From Ampullaceana balthica (Eukaryota; Mollusca; Gastropoda; Lymnaeidae), in assembly GCA_944989445.1 (NCBI GenBank), contig CALYLW010000210.1, positions 1 through 64,000 on the forward strand: 64,000 nucleotides of DNA, written 5' to 3'. Shown here piece by piece: positions 1 to 11,815 of the stretch (within the stretch, counting starts at the first letter, position 1; the number at the start of each line of letters is the position of its first letter). Both the position numbers and the translations under genes were made by a program. A model generated the notes under the pieces. That model did no database searches. It was not told the DNA's origin and worked only from the letters and a program-made list of their open reading frames with translations.

Positions 1-690
1 TAAATTTTAAATTCTTCTTATTTTTTATTTAAATTTAAAAGCTACCACGCATAGCAAACACACACAGACGTGCATAAGATATGCATTAAAATTGGAATTC
101 CCGTAAACTCCACTCCACAAAGAACTATTACTGACGTATTATATAACAAAGAATTATTTGATAAACCAAGCAGGGAATATTAATGATTCGATCAATCTAT
201 TTTTACAAAAGAAATGTTTGTAAACTTTTTAATTACAATTCAATAAGACTAATTAGTATTTATTTTATTTTGCTTAAATATTTCGTTTAATTTATCTTAG
301 AATAATATATGTACATATAAAATACAAAGAACCAATTTGTAAAATTCAATCGTATTAAATCAAACCACGAAAACTATGAAATGTATACATCTATTTGAAT
401 ACATTTACTTTTGTAACAATTTATGGGAACTGGCTGGCTGGCATCGTCTTTATTATTACATATTTGATCAAAGTGGCATGCCACTTGACCTCGCTCCCTA
501 TAATAAGGGATACAATGAAAATAAATTGTTAAATACTAGTTAAACTTATATTACTAAGTTATCGCTGAAGTAATTTAAGATGTAGCCTAGAATAATAAGC
601 ATTTCCTTAGTTGTACATATGACTACATGCTTAATATCAATGTTATCAATATTTCAAAATGTCATAAAACAAATAAAATATAAATTAAAA
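1..690. other. AT-rich non-coding stretch, no feature recognised
   Basis: No long reading frame, tandem repeat or recognisable transposon end was found. It runs up to the first HINE-A copy. Confidence 0.6.
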
Positions 691-1204
691 AAACCCGTAA
701 AAAACCAAGTTTTTCACTATAAATCCTTTATGTACGAGACGTAACTAAAAGAATGTTCATTACAATACGCAGCGCAAGACCATCCAGAAATACAAAATTG
801 CAGTTGTGTCGTAAAACATGTTTAATATAATGCGCACCGATCAGGAATATGTTTATAAAAAGAGTTGTCAATAAAATACGCACCTTATTGCGCGACAGAA
901 AGGTTGTTCAATATGATACGCACCGCGACGCTCTATCTCAAAAAATAGCATGATACATAGGAATAAATAAAATAATCTAACAAATCAATAATTTAATTAC
1001 GGTACATGCGATCGATCTGAAATTTTGATACATTGTTTTTATCATCGGTACAAAACTGCGTGCAAAATTTCAGCTCGCTAGCTTACGAGCAAGTGGGTTA
1101 AAAATCGAACAAAAGTTTTGGCGACAACGGCGGGCGATCGGTCGGGCGGTCGGTCGGTCGTCGGCGGCCGCAGACACCACGAGTTAATATAAAGGATTTA
1201 AAAA
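691..1204 (-). mobile_element. HINE-A copy 1 (Helentron-like non-autonomous element)
   Basis: Read on the minus strand, the element starts with AAATCCTTTATATTAAC, runs through a GGTC/GTCG-type tetranucleotide array and a core with TTCAGATCGATCGCATGTAC, and ends with an inverted partner of its start (TAAAGGATTT) followed by a small hairpin (CAAAAAC-type stem) and CGGGT. Nearly full-length relatives lie at 18604-19106 and 31021-31522, and an interrupted one at 51850-52826. Subterminal inverted repeats plus a tetranucleotide array plus a 3' hairpin is the plan of DINE-1/HINE elements. That assignment is an inference from structure. No coding capacity. Confidence 0.7.
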
Positions 1205-1932
1205 TACAACAATGCACGTGATGTAATACATCATTTGCACAAACACACGTTTTCATTTTTTGTATATAAGAATAATTTGTTTATAAAAAAACAAATTTAA
1301 TAAAATACATAGAAATTGAACTGGAAGAAGCTTTCTGAAATTCTTAAATGAGATTATTCCTTCTGCTCTTGTCATGGTTTTGTGGTATCAAAAAATGTTT
1401 AACAGATATTTAATGAAACAAAACATTGCAATTGCTATGTATTCGTGTAAGACTTTTAACCACTAATCAAGTCCCTTTGAAAAGTCCGATAGCTGGATTC
1501 ACATTTCTTTTCAAAATAACGGAAGAGTTGTTTTCGTTTTCTATTTTTATTTGGGCACTGGTTAATATAAATTAAATCAATGAAATAATTTTTCTATCGA
1601 AATTATGTGGTTCTTCTTTGTCAATTTACTGCAGTATTGAGATACAGTTTGGCAACACAATGATTAGGAGCAGCCATATAGTCGTACAAATGAACCTACA
1701 TATGGACGAAAAACAGCAGCCCCGAGCCGGTTCTCCCGGAAAGCCCCCCCTCCAATCACCCTTTCCATTTCCCAAAGGGAACGTAACACATGGGATACCC
1801 CCCCCCCGGAACGGTTTCTTCAGTAGCGAGCGCCTGGGTGTCCGGTCTAAAATACCTCCCACTAAAAGTGATCTCATAAGAAGTGGTATCATTTCCCTAA
1901 TTCAACTCGCTACAACCTCGGCGTCGCTGGGC
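1205..1932. other. Non-coding stretch between HINE-A and the 48-bp minisatellite
   Basis: Overlapping short frames at 1618-1956 (+) and 1626-1892 (-) show no recognisable domain. Base composition turns GC-richer with C-runs from about 1730. No gene is supported. Confidence 0.5.
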
Positions 1933-2984
1933 GGGGATCATCAAAGGCCTATCTAAGGCGTTACCCAAACTGGAGTGGGCGGGGATCATCAATGACTATC
2001 TAAGGCGTTACCCAAACTGGAGTGGGCGGGTGATCATCAATGGCCTATCTAAGGCGTTACCCAAACTGGAGTGGGCGGGGATCATCAATGGCCTATCTAA
2101 GGCGTTACCCAAACTGGAGTGGGCGGGGATCATCAATGGCCTATCTAAGGCGTTACCCAAACTGGAGTGGGCGGGGATCATCAATGGCCTATCTAAGGCG
2201 TTACCCAAACTGGAGTGGGCGGGGATCATCAATGGCCTATCTAAGGCGTTACCCAAACTGGAGTGGGCGGGGATCATCAATGGCCTATCTAAGGCGTTAC
2301 CCAAACTGGAGTGGGCGGGGATCATCAATGGCCTATCTAAGGCGTTACCCAAACTGGAGTGGGCGGGGATCATCAATGGCCTATCTAAGGCGTTACCCAA
2401 ACTGGAGTGGGCGGGGATCATCAATGGCCTATCTAAGGCGTTACCCAAACTGGAGTGGGCGGGGATCATCAATGGCCTATCTAAGGCGTTACCCAAACTG
2501 GAGTGGGCGGGGATCATCAATGGCCTATCTAAGGCGTTACCCAAACTGGAGTGGGCGGGGATCATCAATGGCCTATCTAAGGCGTTACCCAAACTGGAGT
2601 GGGCGGGGATCATCAATGGTCTATCTAAGGCGTTACCCAAACTGGAGTGGGCGGGGATCATCAATGGCCTATCTAAGGCGTTACCCAAACTGGAGTGGGC
2701 GGGGATCATCAATGGCCTATCTAAGGCGTTACCCAAACTGGAGTGGGCGGGGATCATCAATGGCCTATCTAAGGCGTTACCCAAACTGGAGTGGGCGGGG
2801 ATCATCAATGGCCTATCTAAGGCGTTACCCAAACTGGAGTGGGCGGGGATCATCAATGGCCTATCTAAGGCGTTACCCAAACTGGAGTGGGCGGGGATCA
2901 TCAATGGCCTATCTAAGGCGTTACCCAAACTGGAGTGGGCGGGGATCATCAATGGCCTATCTAAGGCGTTACCCAAACTGGAGG
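1933..2984. repeat. 48-bp minisatellite, about 22 copies
   Basis: The unit begins GGCCTATCTAAGGCGTTACC and continues through GAGTGGGCGGGGATCATCAA. Copies are almost identical: after the first two units I see only one base change (GGTCTATCT near 2619). Because 48 is divisible by 3, several frames on both strands stay open and give 16-residue repeats such as MAYLRRYPNWSGRGSS. These frames mirror each other across strands and lack any upstream gene structure, so I treat them as artefacts of the repeat. The high homogeneity suggests recent expansion or ongoing homogenisation. Confidence 0.95.
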
Positions 2985-3182
2985 GTTACCTCAAGGCAGG
3001 CGTCCGCTAAGTTCTCTTTGACACCTCAACAATTCATGATTAAAGTTTACAGTCTATACAAATAGAATCTGATTTTTTAAATTTAACATTAATTTAATAA
3101 AGCACTACTTGAATTATTTGAAACAAAATAATAAAACCGTGGTTTTATGTGTTGCTTTTAAAAAGGTTGCAAACACTTTAAT

Positions 3183-3535
3183 TCCTTATCCTTATCTTAC
3201 GGACCCTCTATACTGAAGGTTATGGAATCCTACGCGTATGATTGGTTGATAATTATTCTTGCATTTTTATTGGTTTCATCTGAGTGTTGCATTAAGTTAT
3301 CTTTGTGTTGTATTTCTAAATTGGAAATAATTGCCTTATGTATTAGTAAAACTTTGCTCTTTCTCCTTCTATACCTCTAGTGTTTCAAGGTTAAATGATT
3401 TAACTAATGGTGTTATTCTTGTCAGCTTTGAATAATCTCCAGTAATGAATCTAGACACTTTTTTTTTCTAGTTTATCAATGTTTTCTTTGGTGTATGAGT
3501 CTCATACAGAAGATGCATATCATAATACAGAGCTG
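3183..3535 (-). mobile_element. LINE 3'-end remnant, reverse orientation
   Basis: On the minus strand this matches the 3' half of the LINE at 59122-60357: the stretch around ATTGATAAACTAG, the ACACTAGAGG-type segment and the 3' untranslated hallmark (ACGC...CTTCTATA). It ends at CTTATCCTTATCTTAC, a relic of the ATAAG-type tail. The segment encoding the reverse transcriptase C-terminus is missing between the coding part and the 3' UTR, and several indels break the frame. A decayed, internally deleted copy. Confidence 0.75.
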
Positions 3536-3540
3536 ATGAA

Positions 3541-3904
3541 AGTAAGGTTTTATTTCAGTTTTAAATTATTATTACATATGTAAAGTCCATGTTCTGTCGT
3601 TGACTGAAGATCAAAGCTTGCTGGATAGGTCAACCAATCTATCGAATTATCAACTTTGGTGTAGACAACGATATCTCAACTTCAAATGTTCGCTGTTCAA
3701 TGGATTTCTGCATGTTGCCCAGACTACATCACGAGAAATACCAGTAATGTGTATATATTCCTCTCAATTTTTATTCAAATAGTTCTGCAGTTGTTTTGTA
3801 ATGCCAGTGTTTATGTGTTGATTTACTTTATCTCTGAATAGAATGTGTTTGTTCTCTCTTACGATCAGAATGTAACTTATGGCCCTGAATAAATAGTTTA
3901 TATT
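3541..3904. other. Non-coding stretch, no feature recognised
   Basis: Contains a 60-residue frame (3600-3782) without recognisable motifs. It may be an older repeat, but no partner was found in the window. Confidence 0.4.
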
Positions 3905-3909
3905 TCCTT

Positions 3910-4155
3910 TTGTTTTATATGTACGCCTTGGTTGTTAAAGATCTCGAGTGTGGCCATATCATACAACTTTTTCAAATTTAAGGCCAAGAGTTGTTTTATA
4001 CGTACGCCTCGTTTGTTAAAGATCTTGAGTGTGGCCATAGCATACAACTTTTTCAAAAGTAAGGCAAAGAGAAGTTTTATATGTACGCCTCGTTTGTTAA
4101 AGATCTTGAGTGTGGCCATAGCATACAACTGTTTCAAAAGTAAGGCCAAGAGTTG
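3910..4155. repeat. 81-bp tandem repeat, three copies
   Basis: GTACGCC followed by a GTTGTTAAAGATCT-like block and GTGTGGCCATA recurs at about 3921, 4002 and 4083. The 81-bp period is 27 codons, which explains the repeated reading frames on both strands at 3898-4177. Copies differ by several substitutions, so this array is older than the 48-bp one. Confidence 0.9.
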
Positions 4156-4750
4156 TGATAAGACGCTCTCTTCTTGAATTAGTTAGTGGTTTAAATGTCA
4201 TAAAATGCATTTGCTTGAATGACAATGATGTCTGTTTCTTACAATGTGCTCTCTTGTTCCTTTTGTGGAAGGTTCACATTAACAGTACTTTTAACACAAT
4301 CATCGGGGCACTGATTGGACCTACAGATAAAAGTACGGAAACACGACAAGCAACAGCTTTGAAGTAAAACGATGTTTCCAGCACTTTTAGTCTTGCCCAA
4401 TTATTTTCACGAATATGTATATTAAGGTAGATAAAAATAGGAAATATATGCCATAAGATGTTTGTTTCAAAAACAAAATGAAGGCAGGTTTATGCCAGTA
4501 ACATGTAAAATGTAAGAGGAAAAAACAAGAACAAAACCTTCACGCATAATTTAATTTTATGATTGAAAAAAAAAGATTTTGCAAAATTCTACTTAGGCTG
4601 TGGGTCGATACACTTTGAAGACGATAACGGTAAGTGCCAAGCTGGATACATTTGGAAACATCCAGGCATGAGGCGATAAAGTAGTTCTATAGTACATCAC
4701 AGCCACAGCGGCATACCACAATCAGACATGGCAGATATCCTGGCAGAGGA
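4156..4750. other. Non-coding stretch, no feature recognised
   Basis: AT-rich with poly-A runs near 4565. No domain-bearing frame. It leads into the LINE remnant. Confidence 0.5.
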
Positions 4751-5100
4751 ATGATCAAGACAGACCCAACCCGATCGACCAATGCCCCACTGGGGGCCAA
4801 GACATGGTTGACAGACTGCTTCCATGAGAACTGGCTACAGAGCTAGGCAACAGGACAAACTGACAGGAAAATGTATCGGTACATGACGCAACCGAGCACA
4901 AGCGATCCATGGTGGAAAATAGGCCGTAGAGACCAGTCACTGAAAACACTGATGGGAACTGAACACTGTCCCACACGTAGCTAACTATATAGGCTTACCA
5001 CTAGAAGGGAACCAAATTGTCGCATGTGTAGTGCCTCTGAGGAGACGGTGGGCCATCTGCTCGAAGAGTGCCCTGGGCTGGGATTGGGACAGGAATGTTC
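4751..5100 (+). pseudogene. LINE ORF2 C-terminal remnant with a zinc-knuckle-like motif
   Basis: A single frame from 4751 reads through two stops (TAG near 4844, TAA near 4981). It contains DPWWKIGRRDQSLKTL, then HCPTRS, then CRMCSASEETVGHLLEECP. The spacing C-x2-C-x8-H-x4-C and the HLLEECP ending are typical of the C-terminal Cys/His motif that follows the reverse transcriptase or RNase H region in many non-LTR retrotransposons. The family link is from general knowledge of these motifs. The stops and the immediate transition into a 38-bp satellite make it non-functional. It does not match the LINE at 59 kb, so it represents another LINE family. Confidence 0.65.
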
Positions 5101-5102
5101 CG

Positions 5103-6010
5103 CTGCATGCAGAGAAGCACCTTTATGGTGATGCCCAGTTGATGAGGCAGAGAAGCACCTTTATGGTGATGCCCAGTTGATGAGGCAGAGAAGCACCTTT
5201 TTTATGATGCCCAGTTGATGAGGCAGAGAAGCACATTTATGGTGATGCCCAGTTAATGAGGCAGAGAAGTACCTTTATGGTGATTCCCAGTTGATGAGGC
5301 AGAGAAGCACCTTTATGGTGATGCCAAGTTTATGAGGCAGACAAGCACCTTTATAGTGATGCCCAGTTGACGAGGCAGAGAAGTACCTTTATTTTGATGC
5401 CCAGTTGATGAGGCAGAGAAGCACCTTTATGGTGATGCCCAGTTTATGAGGCAGAGAAGCACCTTTATGGTGATGCCCAGTTGATGAGGCAGTGAAGCAC
5501 CTTTATGGTGATGCCCAGTTGATGAGGCAGAGAAGCACATTTATGGTGATGCCCAGTTGATGAGGCAGAGAAGCACCTTTATGGTGATGCCCAGTTTATG
5601 AGGCAGAGAAGCACCTTTATGGTGATGCCCAGTTGATGAGGCAGAGAAGCACCTTTATGGTCATGCCCAGTTGATGAGGCAGAGAAGCACATTTATGGTG
5701 ATGCCCAGTTGATGAGGCAGAGAAGTACCTTTATGGTGATGCCCAGTTGATGAGGCAGAGAAGCACCTTTATGGTGATGCCCAGTTTATGAGGCAGAGAA
5801 GCACCTTTATGGTCATGCCCAGTTGATGAGGCAGAGAAGCACATTTATGGTGATGCCCAGTTGATGAGGCAGAGAAGTACCTTTATGGTGATGCCCACTT
5901 GATGAGGCAGAGAAGCACCTTTATGGTGATGCCCAGTATATTAGGCAGACAAGCACCTTTATGATGATGCCCAGTTGATGAGGCAGACAAGCACCTTTAA
6001 AGTAATGTCC
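5103..6010. repeat. 38-bp satellite-like array, about 24 copies
   Basis: The unit is GATGAGGCAGAGAAGCACCT followed by TTATGGTGATGCCCAGTT. The period of 38 is not a multiple of 3, so no repeated protein is encoded. Copies differ by scattered single changes (for example CACATTTATGG, AGTTTATGAGG, GGTCATGCCC). Some variants recur in neighbouring units, which suggests spread by multi-unit duplication. The array begins directly after the LINE zinc-knuckle remnant. Confidence 0.95.
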
Positions 6011-7264
6011 AATTGATCAGGCAAGCATGCGATATTATGAGCCGGGTCCTAGGAGTGTAAACTCGAACCTCAAGAGTCTAAATATCCAATAACGACATTA
6101 AATATTTGATTTAACATTTGCGTTGGGCGCGATCTATGGATTGTTTCTTTAAAAAATATGTTTTCACTTAATTTAATTGTATTGTAATTTGATGTATGCT
6201 TATGACTCGGTCAAAATGGGCTGTGAAAGACTGCAGAAGAGACAAGGCAATATTAGCATGTATAAGAGCAGTCAGAAGAACTTTGAACGTTTTAGAGAAG
6301 ACTTTCATATGATTTAAAGAATAGCTATATTAATTAAGATGAAATCAGGAAAATTAAAAGACACACAGTCATACTAATGTTGTTGTGTTTTATTAGGGGC
6401 TGGGAAAATTAATTGAGTTTTATTTACAAAATTTGATGGGTTTTTTTTCATTAAAAAATTACAACTGATTTTTTAGAATTGTAAAATAGCGTTGGGTTGT
6501 TCATATTAAATTGTTATATCCGTCCGTCTGAATATACATACATCTTATCATAAGTTAACAAACTAGTTACGTAACTAATGGGTGCAGGAGTTGCGGACAG
6601 CGCGGGTGACACTATCAATGATCAAAAGCGGTCCTATTAAACTGTTTAATTCTGTATATTCTCTTTAAATGGCACTGACAAACTCGGATTGTCTATGGGG
6701 TAAATCGTCAGAGTTGACACTATGAGAGGCTAGCTCACCGGATAACACAAAACTTAGTGACGCCTCTGCTCTTCTGCTCATTTCTTGTTGACATTGTTTT
6801 AGTGTTTGATTTTTAAAATTGCTCCTCTATTAGAATGCTAATAATGAAAAAAAAATTGAAACATCGTTATATTTAAACACAGGTAGAATTAATGAAAGTG
6901 ATTACATAAAAAACATAGTAACAAAAATTAGTTTCGTAATAACAATTCTAAATTGGTTTAATGAGAAATAACTTCATTTTCAACACACAATTTAATATGG
7001 AAATTTCTTATTCAACAAATTAAAGTAAATCATTTCTCGAGCTTAATAATATCATGTTGATTACCTTGAAGTTTAAGAGAGTAAGGAATTTTGAAACAGA
7101 TCGATTATTCTTTAAAGTACAGAACATCTGATGAATTTATTTATTAAAATCTTATTTTTCATCACTAGAATGTTCTATATGTTCGATACTAATATTTAAA
7201 ATAAATGAAAGTATCATTTTATACATTTATTTTAATTTTATTTTGTACTGATCTTTGGCAATGG
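6011..7264. other. AT-rich non-coding stretch, no feature recognised
   Basis: No long reading frames, tandem repeats or transposon ends were seen. Confidence 0.5.
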
Positions 7265-7385
7265 TGACACATTTACACCAGAGGCCTAACTAGGGTTGGT
7301 GTCACCCAGTAGAGTTATTCATGCTGTCAACCCATTACGACTTACAACAAAGACCTCCACCGTGTCTGCCAGTGTGGTAGGTCAT
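7265..7385. repeat. Fragment related to the 44.5-kb MITE
   Basis: CCAGAGGCCTAACTAGGGTT and GGTGTCACCCAGT resemble the terminal region of the inverted-repeat element at 44466-44664, and GTGTGGTAGGTC also recurs there. Only one side is clear here, so I call it a related fragment. Confidence 0.45.
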
Positions 7386-7389
7386 GCTG

Positions 7390-7502
7390 TCTAAATCGAT
7401 CAACAGTTTTTGCGACAAGCAATCAAGCAATCAAGCAATCAAGCATTCAAGCAATCAAGGGTGCAGACACCACGAGTTAATATAAAGGATTTAAAAAGGG
7501 CA
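7390..7502 (-). mobile_element. HINE-A 5' fragment with AATC-type tetranucleotide array
   Basis: The minus strand starts with AAATCCTTTATATTAACTCG and the GTGGTGTCTGC block of HINE-A, followed by about five units of a CTTGATTG-like repeat and the TGTCGCAAAAA motif. The rest of the element is missing. In other HINE-A copies the array at this spot is TTGC or GGTC based, so the array motif differs between copies while its position stays fixed. Confidence 0.7.
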
Positions 7503-7509
7503 TTGCACG

Positions 7510-8224
7510 TCTAATATCCAATTGTTCAGGACTGGGGTACGAAATGTTTTTTTTCGAATATGTTTGAGATATTGTTTGCCATTCTATTTTTAACGATCTT
7601 GAGAAATATATCCATGATGAAACTGATTTAAAATGAACAGCATGTTGAAATTTACATCTTACATCGATTGGGCCGGGGGCCCCAAATGTCTATTTTTTCG
7701 TATATGTTTGAGATATTATTTGCCATTCTATTTTTACCGATCTTGAGAAATATATCCATGATGAAACTGAATTTAAATGAACAGGTTTTCAAAATGTACA
7801 TCTTGAACCGAATGGGCCCGAGGGCCCCTTAATGTAATTTTTTTCCTTATATTAGCTAAAAAAAATTAGTTTAATTGTTAGATAATGAGAAAATAACTGG
7901 ATTTTGACCAAACATGATATATAAAAACTTAAGAGTCTATATTAAATTACTATAGGGCACTGAACTCCTAATGTCCATTTCCTCGGGACTGGGGGCCCTA
8001 AATTTGTTTTTACTAAACTTTTAGTATATTGTATTCCCCATTCAATTTTACACGATATTGAGCAAAATAGATAAATATATTTATAATATTTGTAATGAAA
8101 ATGAAAAGATTTTCGAATGTCATATGTTAAACTGATGGGCCCGGTGACCCTTAAAGTAATTTCTTTTATATCTATATGTATTCCTTTTTACTGAGATCGT
8201 TGCAACGCACGACGGGTCTGCTAG
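7510..8224 (+). repeat. Diverged repeat of about 145 bp ending in a Helitron-like terminus
   Basis: The phrases ATGTTTGAGATATT, GCCATTCTATTTTTA, CTTGAGAAATATATCCATGA and GGGCC(C/G)..GGGGCCCC recur near 7550, 7690 and, more weakly, 7985. The stretch ends TGCAACGCACGACGGG followed by TCTGCTAG and then T at about 8224, an ending I know from Helitron 3' termini (CTAG before T). The 5' end was not located, so only the 3' terminus is a Helitron candidate. Confidence 0.5.
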
Positions 8225-9049
8225 TTACTAATAAAAATTGTTATAGTATCGACTGGTTGTGTAAACTGTTTCAAAATATTTATTTACAATTAATTTTTAA
8301 TGTAGGACCATGGAGTCTCAATCCAGTATTTTTTCTAAAGGTTTTGGTGACTTCATATCGCTGCACTGAACCATATTTTGATTTTATTAATTTTTTTTTA
8401 AAGTTTGGCCGGTTGACATTTTTTAAAACTTTTATTCATGATTTTATTCAAGGAGCTAGAATTTTCTTTGAATGTTATTATATGTTATGCATAGTTTGAT
8501 TGCGATTATTATAAAGTAGACGATAATATATAATATTAGTCCATTGTTAACATATAATTAAACTTGATTTATGGTTTTCACCTTTTTTAAATTTAAAATA
8601 TATTTGTGATTTGTATTTTATTTGTGTAAACTCCAGTTTAAATTACTTTAAAACATTTTAATTAACTCAAGTTTATGTCTAACGGTATTGTAACGAACAT
8701 TTCAAATGACTTTAAAAGAAATTAAAATATTTATATTCTAAACTAAATTTTCTCAAGAATAAAACAATATTAACATACGAGAGCTATGCCCCTGCGATGC
8801 TACGGGACGTCACAAAAAAAAGAAAAACTTTATTTGGATTTGAGTCACAAATTCCCCTTAAAATTAGTGTAAAAGCATCATGAAATTAGGGTAGTGATAA
8901 ATCAAACCCATTCTTTATAAAAATAATGATATCTGTGTAAAGAAAATGATGAATTTAAATATTACCCATCAATTTTTGTATTTCTGCTTTAATAACGCTT
9001 GCTTTTCTCTTTATATTCTACCAGAATAACAAAGGTCCTGAACAATTAC
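8225..9049. other. AT-rich non-coding stretch, no feature recognised
   Basis: No domain-bearing frames. The 107-residue frame overlapping the start of this stretch (8176-8499) is rich in Phe and Leu codons, as expected of T-rich DNA. Confidence 0.5.
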
Positions 9050-11640
9050 AAAACTTTAATGGGAGAGACTCAATTTCTTTTCACATGAATCAGAAAATGA
9101 AGACGGTATCTTTTTATTTGATTCTTATGGTACTAGGAAAAAGCTCCCCAAAACACATATTTATTTTTATAGTCTAAGCATGAAATTAGTTTAAGACCAA
9201 TAGGCTATATCTAGAGCCAGATAATATTTTTGTGAATATTTATGCCTATGGAGGGGTGGAAAATAGGGTTTATTGGTTTAAAAGACACATTTTCTTTTCA
9301 CATGAATAATAACATAAACAATGCTGCTTTTAAAAAAATGCTGAGATATTGAACTTCTAATAAATTGTATGTCATTTATAATGGCTTCCCGCTCTTTTTT
9401 CTAATAGTAACAAAGCACTAACTTGGCTGATACTTGTTCCACCAAAATAAATGGATTATTTTTCATTTTATTTATATCTAAGACTTAAATAAACACTTTG
9501 AAGCGCACGGTTTGGGCTTAAAATTTACCCTGATGGTTTAGTTTAAATTATGCAAAAAGTATATAACAGTTGCTAAAATATAGTGTTTATGCCACCCAGG
9601 ATATTATTGACTCCTGCCCCCATCAATATAAAAATAACTGTTTCATTTATTAGCTACACTCTTACGCCCGTGCATATAAACCCCTTATGTATAATCCATT
9701 TTCGTCTCTAACAGTAGCGAACCTTTTTTTTCATTAATATATTCCTTTGGGGCAGTTTATGGAGCAAATCGTTCCAGAAAACAAATTACGTACACTATTT
9801 AAGAACATGAGGTAAATAAATCTCCAACCTAACAAAAACTTGCTTGTTTTCTTTACTAATCACTTGCTTCATGTATCCAATACCGTTCACTGTGCATTTT
9901 CTATTTATAATTTTAATTTTAGGGAATTTAATGTTGTTATTTCCCTGCATAAAGTTGACTGATTTATTTAAAAATCATTCCAGCTTGCAATATAATTTTT
10001 TATGACGCTAAAACCGATAATATATTACAATAAAGAAATCACTGTCAAGACGTAAATTGAAACAAAAATGAATGGTTTAAGAAGATAAATACTGGTAGTC
10101 TTGTTAGAGGCGCAACATTAGCAGACATAAAAATAACCACACACACACTTACACCAATAAACAACTCTACAGTTATTAACCGAAGCACATACCATCCATG
10201 GCTTTATTCTACACCAATATTCCACAATTTATTTTTTTTTAAATTTAATTTTTTATTTTTTTTTCGTTTTTTTAAGGCAAGCTTTATCATTTCCATTAAT
10301 CCACAACATCCATTCCATTACAGATTATACATGATATTTATTCAGGACAAATTTGATATGTTTTTATTGAGCTATATAATACTTATTTAAATATTGATGC
10401 CTAGGGTAGAGAGGTTTGGGAACATAGTTTATTTGTTTAAAAGACACACGTTGAGTCGCAAGGTTTGGGCTTACAATTTGCTCCGTTGGTTTAGCTTAAG
10501 CTTTGCAAAAAGGACATTATCAGTGGCTAAGAAATAGTGTTACTGCCACCCAGGGTTCGGTGATATTATTAACTCCTGCCCATACAAATGAAAAGCACCC
10601 TTCAAATAGTTCACAAAGTTGGCCCTCTTTATAAAAATAAATATTCCCCGCTTATTAGCCTCACTCTTACACCAGTGTATATAACTCCTATACATATTGC
10701 ATTTATTTCTTATTTAAAATCCCTGAGCGTTTACTTTCAATACAGATTCCCTTAATGTCAGTTTATAGAGCAATCGGTCCCTAAACACTCTCTTGTATTA
10801 TGTAAGCACATAAGGTAAATAAATCTTACACTCAACAAATATGTGTCAATTTTTAAAATCACAAATCACTTATTAAATGCAAAAAATGCGGTTCCTTGTG
10901 CATTTTTATTTTAAAATTTAATTTTATGCAATTTTGATGTTGTTATAAGCCCGTAGAAAATTTACTTCCGCCCAATTATAGACGTAGGTGTATCAAAACT
11001 TATATTAAATATAAATTTAATCATTCTTCTGCACTAAATCATTTTTTTTTCACATATATTTCTATAGTTATTCACAGTGGCAAAGATAGCATTAGTTCGA
11101 CCCAGATTTGGGTGATTTTATTATTGAAAAATACCCTTCAAAGTTTCACAAAATAAATGTGCTACCAATTAGCCTCAATCTTTCCCAAGTACATATTATA
11201 ACTGTATATAATGCAATTTCTTCTTAAAAAGCACCTGTAAGTTTTTTTCAATGTTTATTTACAATTGTGGCGATCCATGAAAGCAACCTTCCAACTAATG
11301 CGCAGGGCTCATTTTCTTTTCACATGAAACATAACATAAAACCTTACCTGAAAAAAATGGTGAGAGATTGATCATCTCATTAACAAATATTTCAGTCATA
11401 TTCAATGACTTCCCGTGATCTTTCCATCAAGCAGTGAAGAAGGACGAATTGGTAGATACTTGTGTAAAAAACATTAACGGATTTTTTGCTCTCATCATTT
11501 TTAAACATTTGCTTCATGCAACAAACGCCTTTTCGTGTGCATTTTTCAATGTATAAATTTATTTCATGCAATTTAATGGTGAAATTAGCCTGTATAAAAT
11601 AGACTGCTTTATAAAAAATTATTCCAGCTTTCCATAGTGT
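9050..11640. repeat. Large diverged tandem repeat, two to three copies
   Basis: Ordered blocks recur: a TTTCTTTTCACATGAA block near 9076, 9295 and 11315; GGTTTGGGCTTA plus GCCACCCAGG near 9510-9600 and 10460-10553; a TTAGC..CACTCTTACRCC block near 9650 and 10660; a TGTGCATTTT...GCAATTTAATG block near 9890, 10900 and 11535; and ATTCCAGCTT near 9978 and 11620. The order is mostly conserved, so this is an old segmental tandem duplication with much divergence. No coding frame is shared between copies. Confidence 0.65.
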
Positions 11641-11654
11641 TTGTTCGAATTTTT

Positions 11655-11815
11655 CTACAGATTTATATTTTTTATTTTATTTTATATTTTATTTTATTTT
11701 TATTTTTTTTTATTTTTTTTATTTTATATATATATTATTTATTTTTTTATTTTATTTTTTATATTTTTTTATTTTATTTTATATATTTTTTTTTATTTTT
11801 TTTTATGATATGTTG
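11655..11815. repeat. T-rich low-complexity tract (TTTTA-type)
   Basis: Nearly pure T and A, made of TTTTA/TTTAT units. The 81-residue frame across it (Phe/Ile/Tyr only) reflects composition. Confidence 0.9.

Noticed and set aside
2008..3065. Reading frames of 322, 326 and 341 residues with 16-residue repeats
   Set aside because: Produced by the 48-bp tandem repeat, whose period is divisible by 3. Mutually overlapping on both strands.
5103..6010. CRISPR-like array (38-bp regular repeats)
   Set aside because: The units are contiguous with no unique spacers, and the sequence is eukaryotic. It is an ordinary satellite-like tandem array.
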